From contig CM063501.1 in assembly GCA_032207245.1 (NCBI GenBank), positions 82,070,465 through 82,134,464 on the forward strand: a stretch of 64,000 nt of DNA, given 5' to 3'. Positions 48,237 through 59,053 of the stretch are shown one piece after another (position 1 is the first letter of the stretch; each line of letters starts with the position of its first letter). Below the pieces are notes generated by a model that worked only from the letters and a program-made list of their open reading frames with translations, had not been told where the DNA came from and did not search any database. The stretch is from Pardosa pseudoannulata. Taxonomy: Eukaryota; Arthropoda; Arachnida; Araneae; Lycosidae. Both the position numbers and the translations under genes were made by a program.

Positions 48237-48685
48237 AATGTTTTCAAAGCAAGACAAAAGTAATCTTTTATCGGTCGCCGATTGTGCTCCTTCTTCTGGC
48301 TGTAAGTATCCACAAAAGCTCTGTGGGAACTTCTATCGGGAAGAGGGAGCTTACAACGAAGTACGTATGTCAGAACTACCTTTGTTTGTTTAATATATAT
48401 CTTTGTTAAACTCAAACTCTCACCTACTTACAATAATTTTTGTGTTCACTGGATATTAACCCCTAATGTTTTCAAAGCAAGACAAAAGTAATCTTTTATC
48501 AGTCGCCGATTGTGCTCCTTCTTCTGGCTATAAGTATCCACAAAAGCTCTGTGGGAACTTGTATCGAGAAGAGGGAGCTTACAATGAAGTAGGTATGTCA
48601 TAACTACCTTTGTTTGTTTAATATATATTTGTTAAACTCAAACTCTCACCTACTTACAATAATTTTTGTGTTCACTGGATATTAA
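48237..48685. repeat. 228-bp tandem duplication
   Basis: Two copies start at 48237 and 48465 with aatgttttcaaagcaagac; they differ at a handful of bases. The first ends ggatattaacccct, which is TTAA plus the first bases of the adjacent piggyBac-type end, and the second runs straight into that end. The body (gattgtgctccttcttctgg, gctctgtgggaactt) has no recognised protein similarity. Confidence 0.93.
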
Positions 48686-49075
48686 CCCCTTCCCTGTTTT
48701 GCCCGTATGCCGTACGGGCACAATTTCGGGCCATAACTGATTTGCTCGTACGGCGTACGGGTAATCTGATTTCTATTTCGCTTGCACTGTTTAGTCCATA
48801 TTTTTTCCAATTCTAGTAACAAATTATTCGTATAGATAGCAATAGTTGTCCAGTAAATATTAGTTTGCAGTTTATTGTATTTTTTTACTCTGATTGGTTC
48901 AAAAGCTCGCATGTGTTGTATTGGTTCAAAAGCGCGGATTTTTTCGCATGTGTTTGTCGCATGTTTTGTAACAGAAGACGAATTGTTATCTTTCAGTGTA
49001 TAGCTTTCTGGTTATATTTTACTAACGGAATGATAATTTTATTGATGTAAGAGTTGAAATATATTTTTATTTTTA
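48686..49075 (+). mobile_element. piggyBac-type element, CCGTAC family, left-end fragment
   Basis: Preceded by TTAA (48682-48685) and starting CCCCTTCCCTGTTTTGCC, then CCCGTATGCCGTACGGG and a second CGTACGGCGTACGGG about 40 bases on. It follows the complete copy at 49.24 kb up to the leader just before the transposase start codon and then breaks off into an RNase H fragment. It contains a small internal duplication of ttggttcaaaagc. Confidence 0.88.
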
Positions 49076-49234
49076 GTCGTGTTCTTTATAGTAATATAAG
49101 AGATTGAGCCACTATAATGATCGGTAGCACTCCTAATAACAACATCAGTTCTTTCATTTCCCGCAATACCTGCATGGCTCGCCACCAAATAGAAGAAAAC
49201 ATAGAAACCACAACAGATAAGCTACTGATACAGA
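49076..49234 (-). pseudogene. RNase H fragment of a jockey-like retrotransposon
   Basis: On the reverse strand it gives FYLVASHAGIAGNERTDVVI, the WVPSHVGI-GNE-AD block of non-LTR RNase H, followed by RSATDHYSGSISY. It is homologous to the fragment right after the piggyBac-type element at 29.1 kb. Here it lies between a left-end piece and a complete copy of the same piggyBac-type family. It begins at the same TTAA as in the 29-kb copy. Confidence 0.85.
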
Positions 49235-49238
49235 TTAA

Positions 49239-50026
49239 CCCCTTCCCTGTTTTGCCCATACGCCTTACGAACACAGCTTTCGGGCCTTTACTGATTTGCC
49301 AACCGGAGTACGAGCAATCTGATTTTTATTTCGCTTGCACTCTTTCGGCAGTATTTTTTCCAATTTTAGTAACAAATTATTGGTATAGATGTCCAGTAAA
49401 TGATAGTTTGCAGTTTATTGTATTTTCTACTCTGATTGGTTCAAAAGCGCGGGTTTTTTTCGCAGGTTTTGTATCATAAGACGGATTGTTATCTTTCAGT
49501 GTATAGCTTACTGGTTATATTTTACTAACCGCCTGATAATTTTATTGATGTAAGAGTTGAATAATATATTTTTACTTTTAAATAATGGATAATTCAGAGC
49601 TTATCGAGCTAATTTCTTGTGATTCGAACTGTGACTCGGAATCAAAAACTGAATTATTTGTAAATGATAGTAGCGTAAGTTTACTAGATGACCTGGATAG
49701 TAGTGACTCTGATAGTAGTTCCGATGGAATCAGTCAATCAAGACAATTTTTTTAAATTAATTGTGATAAATCTTCGGATCCGCCTCCTAGATTTGCTTTC
49801 ACTGGAATTCCAAAAAATAACTTGGATATCGATGAGACTAAAAGTAAACTTTAGTTCTTTGATGTTTTCATAGAAAGAAAAAAAGTTGTAATAAATGCTT
49901 AAAATATAATAGAAATGTTAATTTTAATAACATGTCTTTACACAAAAGTGTAAAATGAACAAAAAATTTAAAAAAAATATGACATTTTTTGAGCGAATTC
50001 TGGAAAAAAATGAAACTGTAAAAGGG
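49239..50026 (+). mobile_element. piggyBac-type non-autonomous element, CCGTAC family, copy 2
   Basis: Flanked by TTAA (49235-49238, 50027-50030). Left end CCCCTTCCCTGTTTTGCC, right end read inward CCCTTTTACAGTTTCATT. Length and interior match copy 1 at 28.3 kb, in opposite orientation. The subterminal palindromes are more decayed here (CCCATACGCCTTACG). It carries the same truncated transposase start. Confidence 0.9.
49585..49872 (+). pseudogene. piggyBac-type transposase, N-terminal remnant
   Basis: Starts MDNSELIELISCDSNCDSES and continues through an acidic DDLDSSDSDSSSDG run to ISQSRQFF and a stop. After the stop one frame gives SSDPPPRFAFTGIPKNNLDI and DETKSKL, then FFDVFIERKK after another stop, which is the opening of the DDE_Tnp_1_7 domain up to its FF-F block. 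The catalytic Asp residues and C-terminal zinc region are absent. Same internal deletion as the copy at 28.5 kb, so both derive from one deleted ancestor. Confidence 0.78.
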
Positions 50027-50030
50027 TTAA

Positions 50031-50677
50031 TGTTACACCATAAAGGCCAATCTTACCAAATTCTTTTAACACCTAACCTCGATTAACCCATAGCGCCAAC
50101 AAATAGCGAGACGCATTAAACAGAGATTAATCGTGGTTATCTTTTAAACGACTGTCGTAAAACAGACCCTAAGTAGTAATTTAGAAAAACGTATAGTGCA
50201 CAGAAATATCAGTATCTTCCTGCAAAATTTCACCCTGATCATGATCATTATTCAGCGAACATTTTTTGCAATATTTTTTATTAAGTATAAAATGTTTCAG
50301 TGTCAAAAACAGGATAATTATTAATTTTAATTGCCTTTACACTGTAGTTACACGAAATTAAAGAGGAAAAAGTGTTGCAAAAAATGAAAATATGAAACAT
50401 TTCCAACGTACGCAATTTTTATTTCAATAAAAAACTTTAAACAAACATTTTGTTATAATAATTTAATTTCAATCACTATCCTGAGAGTGAATACTTTAAA
50501 TAAATGGGATAAAAATAAACAATGAAATGGGATATTAAATATTTGTCAATTAAAGTTGTTATTCTTATCTGTACATATTTTCTTTTGAGCAGCCAGTAAA
50601 ATCTTAGATATGTTTTAGTTATTATAAAGTAATTTACAGAAGATATTTAGCTTTTAAAAGTATATACTTATATTTCT
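50031..50677. other. Unassigned AT-rich sequence
   Basis: No gene or repeat recognised; it is not homologous to the flank of copy 1. Confidence 0.5.
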
Positions 50678-50681
50678 TTAA

Positions 50682-51222
50682 CCCCTTTCATGTGACGCCC
50701 TAACTTAGTTCGGGCAACATAATTGAAATACTCGACCTAAGTTCGGGCAACGAAAAAGACGGTATTTCAATTCCATGAAGGCCGAAACCGGTTCGTCCAA
50801 GCATAATTAATAATTTGCCATTTTTCTAATAGATATAGATGCTTTCCGGCAAAACTTTCGGCGGTTTAACTCCATTTGCAGCTATTTCTCGGATACTGTA
50901 AAGAATTTTGAAATTCAAAAGAATTTGGGGGACATGGAATTGATACCAGTTGATATAGATAATAATATTGTTGCATTAGATTATTATATATATCCAGAAA
51001 ATTATGTCATTTTATTTATTTTCCTGCTATTTGATGAAAAATTACTGTAATCTATTAACATTTCCCATATATGTGGAAATATTAAAAATAGTAGTTAGTC
51101 GTTTAATTTTTTTTCAAAAATAATTTGTTTCTATCATTTTGAGGATAATAATGAACAAAATTGAAGAGGAAAAAAAATCGATTTTAGCACGTTTTTCTCA
51201 ATTATATTCCACAAGCAAGGGG
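50682..51222 (+). mobile_element. TTAA-type MITE, CCCCTTTCATGTG family
   Basis: Flanked by TTAA (50678-50681, 51223-51226). Left end CCCCTTTCATGTG, right end read inward CCCCTTGCTTGTGG. Just inside the left end the motif taagttcgggcaac occurs twice about 40 bases apart (the first as tagttcgggcaac), followed by a related ccggttcgtcc. No coding capacity. Confidence 0.83.
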
Positions 51223-51229
51223 TTAAAAA

Positions 51230-51564
51230 ATATGTAATACTAAATATATTTAGAAAATGATATTTAGAAAATGTAAAAAAAAATATTAATTTCAGAGGCA
51301 ATCATAATATTTCTTTGTAGAAGACAAAAATAATTTAGACTTTTTTTACACTTAAGAATACTTTTTGTATGCATTTACTAATAAGTATATTCCTTAGCAA
51401 GTGTTTGAAAAAGTATTAAATTGGGTTGTAGATTATAATAAAATACTTTTCATACTGATTTCTAAGATAATTACAGTTTTTACTTAAACAGGCAAATGTC
51501 GACTTTCTTAATGAGTTTGATTAAGACAGTTCTCAGAATAAATCTTAAAACTATTATAATATAT
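51230..51564. other. Unassigned AT-rich sequence
   Basis: Nothing recognised. Confidence 0.5.
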
Positions 51565-51568
51565 ATAG

Positions 51569-52133
51569 TGTGACATCGCTACACCCCATTGACTTCACAA
51601 AGAGGTTTTGTTAAAGTCCAGGCGCAGGCGACATTTTGTCTGGGTTTTTGACACTTAACAACAAAGGTTTTTCGACAACCCTTGAGATGTCCGAGAAGGT
51701 AAGAAGGTCAGACTCGACTCGGAAATATCAGACTGTCAGATACCAACGAAAGGACCAATCGGAGGCTGACAGGACGGCGACGCGGGAAGGAGAAGCCAAT
51801 GAAATGTTACATCAGCCTGAGTGAGTTTTTGCTGGAGGAGGTTTGACTATTAGAAAAGAGGGAGAAAGAGCGAAGGCGATTGTAGTTGCCTTCGCTTAGT
51901 TATTGGAGTGTCAATCTCCAGTTTTGTGTGGGAATCAAGGAGTCCAAGTTGTGCCCCTGTACAACCGTATATCTGCAGGGTACCTGATCGCAGATTGTTT
52001 TTTTAGGTTCGCCTCGAACCTGGAGCTTTTAGGTCCGTATCATCTCACCTGAGCCCTGTGATTTCCATTCCTGTTAGTCGTGTCAGTACAACTTCGACAC
52101 CCACACGCTGCCCGAAGATCTAGTGACGTTACA
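51569..52133. mobile_element. Solo LTR with 4-bp target duplication
   Basis: The 565-base block starts TGTGACATCGCTACA and ends AGTGACGTTACA, the TG...CA form with an inverted GTGAC-ACA core. ATAG lies on both sides (51565-51568, 52134-52137), a 4-base duplication as gypsy- or BEL-type integrases make. It is far GC-richer than its surroundings. No internal region or second LTR follows, so it is a solo LTR left by recombination. The 62-codon open frame in it shows no gag similarity. I could not decide orientation. Confidence 0.85.
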
Positions 52134-52157
52134 ATAGAATTCTCTTGAGCCGCGGCA

Positions 52158-52345
52158 GCTCATAGCTCAGTCGACAAAGGCAAAGACCTCGTAACTGGAG
52201 GGTTGTAGGTTATGATGCCCAGCCGGCCTAAGATCCACAGTGGTTATTAAAGTTGACTGTTATATGACTGTTATATGACTATTATTAAAGTTGACTGTTA
52301 TATGACTGTTATATGATTATTATTAAAGTTGACTGTTATGTTAGT
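52158..52345 (+). mobile_element. Probable tRNA-derived SINE with a repeat tail
   Basis: A tRNA-like head: gctcatagctcagtcgac resembles an A box and gggttgtaggttatgatgcc a decayed B box at tRNA-like spacing. It is followed by agccggcctaagatccac and then a tail of repeats built from attaaagttgactgttat and atgactgtt. It sits directly after the solo LTR. The tRNA type differs from the SINE at 27.1 kb. No target duplication found. Confidence 0.55.
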
Positions 52346-52349
52346 ATAA

Positions 52350-52760
52350 AATATATTGGAGGTTCCGATATCCTCGAAGATCTCAATGAGTATATCTGTT
52401 GGTGACAGGCCAATCATATGTGTCTTCTGTTTGGGCCCGGTTTCTAAATTACGAGGACCCACTTATGCAAAAGTCGTACTTTCACACTAGAGGGGCTTTT
52501 TACAAACGAAAGATGCACCCCTTTGCCTTAATACCAGTAGGGTATGGCACAATAGTGCTCGGTTTGATGGTGTGGCATCAGAAACAATAGCAGGGTCCTC
52601 ACTTTATAATACTATTTTACCAGATTTTTTAAAGACTTTTTTGTAATTATTCAAATTAAAAATTGTTTATGTACTGAACAAAAAATAATAATTTTAAAAA
52701 CGAAAGCTATTAAAATTGTGGTGCATTTATACATGGTGAAAAGTTAAACCTTTAAGCAAT
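52350..52760. other. Unassigned sequence
   Basis: A patch of mixed composition (52.4-52.6 kb) gives short open frames. I could not assign them; a decayed transposase is possible but unsupported. Confidence 0.4.
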
Positions 52761-52839
52761 TTACGAGGGTCACTCTGAAATTTTTGAAATACAACTAGGT
52801 TTTTAAATTTATACTTACAAAATTTTAGGTGTGTTCAAA

Positions 52840-53872
52840 GTAGTGTCCTCCAGCATCAGATGAATTTTCCACAGATTAAATGTTTCAAGCCATTCATTTC
52901 TTTTAATAGATGAAAAAAGGCATTTATAGCCACATCAATCTCTTCTTCTGAATGAAAACGACGTCCACGTAAGTTCTGTTTTAGATTAAAAAAATAACCA
53001 CACATAGCTAAATCAGGTGAATACGGTGGATGTTTTATCACTTTAATTTGTTTTGGATTAAGAAACTCATCTGTTAATCCGGCTGTATGTGAAGATGCAT
53101 TGCATGGGGAAGCATTAGTCCCTTAAGATTCACTTCTTGTAGAATTTGTGAAATACATTTTGTGGTATACCAGTTTTCTGTTACTGTCTTCTGTCCTTCC
53201 AACTTGATGCCTTTGTCGAATCCCGTACTACTGAAAAAAACGGCAGATATTACTTTTTTCAGTGCTCGTTGTTTTCACCATTGTAGGCGTGGGATCATCT
53301 TCAAAGACCCATATTTTGTTTTCTTGAAGTGTTGGAACGTCAAAAAACGGTATGGCCGTTTCATCACCAGTTATAATTTTAGAAATAATGCAGTGACCAC
53401 CATCATTTAACAATTTAAGAGATTCTATACTGATTCTAACATGCTCCACTTTTTGGTGCTTAGTTAGGTTATGGGGAACCCAACGGCAAACTACTTTTTT
53501 CATATGTAATACATCATTAATAATTTTGAGTATGACTGCGGATCCAATGTTAAGTAATGTTAAGTTTGTTTTGTATCATGTGATAGGTACAGCGATTATC
53601 ATCCATTAACATTTTTCGCATGGCAGACACATTATCCCCGATTGGTGCCGACATCGGCCTTAGTGTGTGTTCTTCTTCCTGAAGAAGATTGCGACCTCTG
53701 CTAAATTCTATAAACCATCTGAATACGATAGATGAGCTGGAAATTCCAAAATGGCAATTGCAACGGCTGAAAGAATTCTTTTTGTTTTAATCCAACTTTA
53801 AAATCGTAGAAAAGAATAGCTCGAAAATATTTTCCCGTCAACTCCAATTTTTTTTCTCTTCTGTTTAAAATT
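52840..53872 (-). pseudogene. Mariner transposase pseudogene
   Basis: A nearly full-length but broken mariner-family (DD34D) transposase on the reverse strand. From the N terminus, pieces in changing frames read FRAILFYDFKVGLKQKEFF, a second HTH region with YRIQMVYRI, GRPMSAPIGDN-like text and the linker VVCRWVPHNLTKHQKVEHVR. IISKIITGDETAIPFFDVP contains the first catalytic Asp (TGDET), followed by KIWVFEDDPTPTMVK. The C-terminal part gives HPPYSPDLAMCGYFFNLKQN with the third Asp (SPDLA-C-Y; normally PCDYF, here MCGYF so that the Asp is replaced by Gly), then LRGRRFHSEEEIDVAI. The region around the second Asp is not readable around 53.05-53.22 kb. Several stops and shifts make it inactive. 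Confidence 0.87.
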
Positions 53873-53944
53873 TATTCTACGCTAAGCAAGTTGAAGTAAG
53901 TCAGTAAAAAATTGTCTGCTGTGTTGAAATACTTTATATTTTAA

Positions 53945-54582
53945 CCCTCTAAGCGGTTCGCCCGTACAATACCGCCAAACCGATGATGACTTCAAAACGT
54001 ACAGTTTTCGACCTCCAATAACGCTCCGAAAATGGATGTAATGTACATTTTTGCCAGTGCTTTCCCCCATGGAGTTATGAAGTAGGAAGGTTAGGTCTAT
54101 TGCTTAGGAACTGCACCCCTCTTTGACTGACATTTATTGACTGACATTTATGCACCCCTACCCCCTGAGGCACAAAGACACTGATAGCTTTTCATGGTTT
54201 GTAAGTCTCTATTTCGAAGTATTTCGTTTGCGGTAACAGATGCATCTCTAATTGCACCCCTTAAATATCTTGGATGACTTTTGTAAAAAAATATAAATAA
54301 GTCTCTCAAAGAATATTTTTATTTGTACTTTTAGAATCTATTATTTCTTATGGGATAATATTCCAGACTTGAAGAGCTTTATGTGTATTAAAAATTACCA
54401 ATCTATAATATCTATTTCTATACCTATATGTAACTAAAAGTAAAGGGACAATAACGAGGGTGGGTTTTCCATATTCCATTCTAGTCGACAAAGGGTGAAG
54501 GTAAAAATCATAGAACTATTTGGCCACAGACATTAACGTATTTTGGACAATTTTTTTTTCTAGATGTGTTCCACTCGGAGGG
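53945..54582 (+). mobile_element. TTAA-type MITE, CCCTC family, copy 2
   Basis: Flanked by TTAA (53941-53944, 54583-54586). Same ends as the copy at 45.2 kb (CCCTCTAAGCGGTTCG; inward right end CCCTCCGAGTGGAACAC). It is about 50 bases longer, mainly from a segment near the right end (ggccacagacattaacg and a T run) that copy 1 lacks and from a small duplication of attgactgacattta. It interrupts the mariner element. Confidence 0.88.
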
Positions 54583-54659
54583 TTAAAATTAAACCATTAT
54601 TTTCATTTTGTAAATACTAGTCTGCAAGTATCTCAAAAGTTTCGATGTCACACTCGTGT

Positions 54660-55935
54660 TCAGATTATCCTCATGATATTCTTTGTAATGCTATTTTTAA
54701 GATCATTTTAACTACACCTTGTATCATTTAGTAAATAATTGATGTAGAATTCCATATAAAAACTAATTTAATTTGAGAAAGTATTTTAGTAGTGTACAAA
54801 GGAATTTACTTCTATAAACCAGTTAAAGATACGCATTGTCGCATTATCCTTGCTTAAAAAACTACTTGCAGCGGATCAGGTATACCACGTCTAAAAGATT
54901 TTCCTACACATGTGTATTGCGATTTATATTTCAACTCCTTCGAAATTTTTATCCCTAAAAAAATGCATTTTTCTGTACTCACTCTAACGTATTGCAGAAG
55001 CTTAAATATAATTCTAAAAGAATATTTTCCTCTTTTCCATACCATAATCGTAATTTAATACCTTTTGAAGTAGTTTTAAAAACCTGCAGATGAAAAGAGA
55101 TTTTTTGTTAAGCTTAGGTCTTATTTTCTATTATCTGCAGAGAGATTTTATTTTTTTTTATATTTTACCGTAAATTTATTTGACTGTTATTTTGAAATAA
55201 AATTTCCTGCTTAAAATTTAAGAACAGAAGAATAAAAAACAACAATATTAGTATTTAATATATGGTCACAAATAGTTACGTTTTTATAAACTGAAAGTTT
55301 CTAAATAAGCGTCTGAAGCTTTCTTAATAAGCCTTAATACTTAAGGTTTTGTGATATTTCTAAAAATGCATATTTTCTCAGTTTAGGTAAACTTTAAAGA
55401 CATATTAAACACAAAAAAATTTAAATTTAAATATTTATTGACATTATACGCATTCTGAAATATCTAGTTGTAGTATTAACTTTTTATACCACTTTATGTC
55501 TGATATACCAAAAGATTGATGTTATTAACACAGTGAGTTTTAAAATATGATTTGATTATTGCTATATTGCAGCAATGCAACTTACACAATTTACTCTTTA
55601 AATGCTTACAAAATTCTAATACTGAGTTTAATACTTAATATTTATTTATTTATTTTTAGTTAGGGGAAAATTTTGACAAAAGCAAGTAGTTAAAGGAGAT
55701 AATAATTCCAAACAAAATCACTAAAATTTCGAAATATAGCCTACAAAAACGAAACTATGAATATTACATACCTTCATTTTGTTTCTAATTTTCATAACAC
55801 AGGCATGTGGTTATTACCACAAAAATAAAGCTCTTAAAACGCGTTAAAGTTCCGATAAGGTTAGAGCAAGCCTCTTTCTGGATTTTAAACTACAGGGTTC
55901 ACTTACAGAAAAAATGCAACTAATTCGTAGCTGTC
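54660..55935. other. Unassigned AT-rich sequence
   Basis: No gene or repeat recognised. Confidence 0.5.
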
Positions 55936-55939
55936 AAAC

Positions 55940-57535
55940 AATTGAGATTATGTAATCTCTTTTGCATTTGTACTTTACTTAAGCCTTCTTTGCATTGATT
56001 ACTATGATTTCAATGATGTTTGGAATATTTCAATTACGTTTTCTTCTTGTGAACTTGTTTATGTGACAACAAAATGAGAAAATAATTCTTGATCGAGATA
56101 TATGGACAACATGCAATAATTTTAATGTAATTTTAATACATATAGTCATTTTAGGTATTCATCGAAAATTGGTTAGGTTAATTAATATTTGTCAGTCTTA
56201 CAGCAATATCTAAACCTTTGATTTCAGTTCACCAAACTGGTGATTTATTTTGCTCTTACACCGAATGCGTTTTTGCCATTAAAACATCTCAAAAATTAGT
56301 CTACAAAAAGTTTAATAATGATATATAAACGAAAAAAAGCTTTTTATACAATATCATTTTGATTCTATGTAACATACTGCACGTGGCTTGTATAATGGTT
56401 GATTAAAGATAGCTACATTAATGTCAGTGGAATAGGTAAATTTAAAATCGGAAATACATAAACATATTGCCACTATGTAATCTCTTTTGCATTTGTGCCT
56501 TACTCAAGCCTTTTTTGCATTTATTACTATGATTTCAATGATGTTTGGAACATTTCAATTAAGTTTTCTTATTGTGAACTTGTTTGTGTGACAACGAAAT
56601 GATAAGTCTTCTTGTTAGATAAATATCGACAACGTACAATAATCGTAATGTAATTTTAACCAAAATAGTCATTTTAGGTATTCATGGAAAATTGGTTAGG
56701 TTAATGAATATTTTGCAGTCCTACAGAAATGTTTAAAACTTGAATTTCTTTGTTGAACTGAACTAAACTAGTCATTGCATTTGCTGTTTCGACGAATGGG
56801 TTTTTGTCATTTAAACAGCTCAATTAACCTACATAGAATTTAATAATAATATATAACCAAAAAGAAGTGTAATTTTTGTGCAATATCATCTTGATTCTTT
56901 GCAACATACTGCACGTGGCTTGTATAATGGATGGTTAAAGATAGCTATATTAATGTCAGTGGAATATGTAATTTTAAAAACGGAAATACATATACATATT
57001 GCGACTACGTAATCTCTTTTTCATTTATGCCTTACTTACGCCTTTTTTGCATTCATTACTATGATTTTACTGATGTTTGAAACATTTCAATTAAGTTTTC
57101 TTATTGTGAACTCGTTTGTGTGACAACGAAATTATAAGTCATCTTCTTAGATATATACCGACAATAACAGTAATGTAATTTTAACCCGAATAGTCGTTTT
57201 AAGTATTCATCAAAATTGTTTAGGTTAATTAATATATCGACGTCCTACAGAAATGTCTAAAATTTGAATTTCTTTGATGAACTGAACCGAACTAGTGATT
57301 TAATTTGCTCTTTTGCCGAATGCATTTTTGCCATTTAAACAGCTCAAAAATTAACCTAATTTAATAATAACATTTAAAACCGAACAGAATCTTTTTGTGC
57401 AATATCATCTTGATTCTCTACAACATACTGCACATGGCTTGTATAATGGATGATTAAAGATAGCTACATTAATGTCAGTGAAATATGATATTTTAAAAAC
57501 GAAAATACATAAACATATTCACAATAAATGACTTT
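55940..57535. repeat. Tandem repeat of about 0.53 kb, three copies
   Basis: The phrase tgtaatctcttttgcattt starts at 55951 and 56476 and recurs as cgtaatctctttttcattt at 57008, giving periods of 525 and 532. Units share ttactatgatttcaatgatg, tattgtgaacttgtttgtgt, gtcattttaggtattcat, aattggttaggttaat, catactgcacgtggcttgta and agctacattaatgtcagtg. This is a different sequence from the 0.5-kb satellite at 9-17 kb, despite the similar period. Confidence 0.92.
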
Positions 57536-57539
57536 TGAG

Positions 57540-58948
57540 TCATTACCTTTTTAAATCAGCATGATCAGCTTTCTAACAAACATACCGCTCTGGTTTCAGG
57601 AGTGCCTTTGTAAACAAGGAATACCTATATGTAGAATACGAAACGCCTATATATGGTGTTATACAAAGCAAGTGGAAGTAATTCACATTTCGATAGAGAA
57701 AGTACGTAGTTAGCAGTTTTATTGCTTCGAGCGAACAACATTCTCGTGTTTATCTAAAGGTCTCAACTGACTTTTACAAGCCAATGATTACTCATTCGAA
57801 GAAAAAGAAAAAGATGTATACATACCTTCTATTTACGTATTGCATCAGTCAGCTTTGTGTTTTATGCTATAAACCGCTTCTGTTATTTTTGATTTCCTGA
57901 TCCATTTGCTCCGTATATAAGAAGATTGAGAATATTAAGTACTAATACTAAATAAAATTATTAATATTTCGTATAAATAATGATGTGAATTCACGCACAA
58001 AGTAAACTTTCATATGTAGGTGGAAAACGAAATGTCATATGTAGGTCTCAAAATACATTTTTGTAGTAATTTGTTTCCCATTTTCAATTTACAAAATTGT
58101 GTAATGGAGTAGAAATAGATATTTCTATACGTTCATAATAAATTATTTTATATAAACATTTATTTACTCCTCCAATGTGGGATACCTAAATTATTTATTT
58201 ATTTCCAAAACGATGCGTTACTGAGCTACTATAAAAATATACATATATAGTTGTACCTTTTCAATACACAAAAAGTTTCATCCTAAATCACATTGCATTT
58301 CGTTCATTATTTATTCAACAATAGTATAAATCATTCACAAGGATCGTTTCCCAGACGCGAAGAGCTTAAGATGCACTCCGAATGGTTCGATGTCTGTAAG
58401 TGAGATGTGAATGGATCGAATTTCAAGTTTCACTTTGCGAACGAAGTCTTCCATTGTCGTTCGAGAAGTATTCTGAAGAAGTCCTTAGCTGTGCATTGAT
58501 TTTAGAGATGGAATGAGATTTATACTATTGTAGGAAATAATTGAGGGAAACGAACATATAGGATACTAAGGAACACGCAATGTTCTTGAAGAAATTTCAA
58601 AAAAGTAGTTTACTTCCATAGACTACGTAAAAGAAGTAGTCTAAAAGAGAAAAAAGTGAGGTTTTTATATTTCAATGAAATGAGCTATTTTGACCATGCC
58701 TGTATCAATTTAGATAAGCTTTGGCTTTACGCCTCAACTTTAGAAAAATTTAATTTTTGAAAATTCTATGAAAGAATCATTTCACCATTCTATACTGTAG
58801 GTATTTAATACTTACTCGAGGGGAAATATTTAAAACTAAAGAATACTTTAAAAATTATATTTTAGATAAATTTTTGGTAGTACACTCTAGTAATTTGTTC
58901 ACTTGTGTTCATGATTTCATTAAACATATATTAGCCCCGTCCTCCTCT
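57540..58948. other. Unassigned sequence, no gene found
   Basis: Mostly AT-rich; mixed composition around 58.33-58.50 kb without recognisable translation. Confidence 0.5.
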
Positions 58949-58950
58949 CT

Positions 58951-58971
58951 TTATATATATATATATATATA

Positions 58972-59050
<79 letters not shown>
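58951..59050. repeat. (TA)n microsatellite with a TG block
   Basis: TA dinucleotides with a GTGTGTGT interruption near 58.97 kb. Confidence 0.96.

Positions 59051-59053
<3 letters not shown>

Larger units (their letters stand above)
52763..54657 (-). mobile_element. Mariner element with a nested MITE
   Basis: The left end is ACGAGGGTCACTCTGAAATT with TA overlapping its start; the right end, read inward, is ACGAGTGTGACATCGAAACT, and the match continues as TTTTGA-ATAC. A reverse-strand mariner transposase pseudogene fills most of it. A TTAA-type MITE is inserted between the transposase start and the right end. Removing the MITE leaves an element of about 1.25 kb, the usual mariner size. Confidence 0.85.

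Noticed and set aside
51636..51824. 62-codon open frame
   Set aside because: It lies inside the solo LTR and shows no similarity to gag or any family I know.
52399..52590. 63-codon open frame with a possible transposase-like GLMVW motif
   Set aside because: One short motif is not enough; neighbouring frames give no further transposase blocks.
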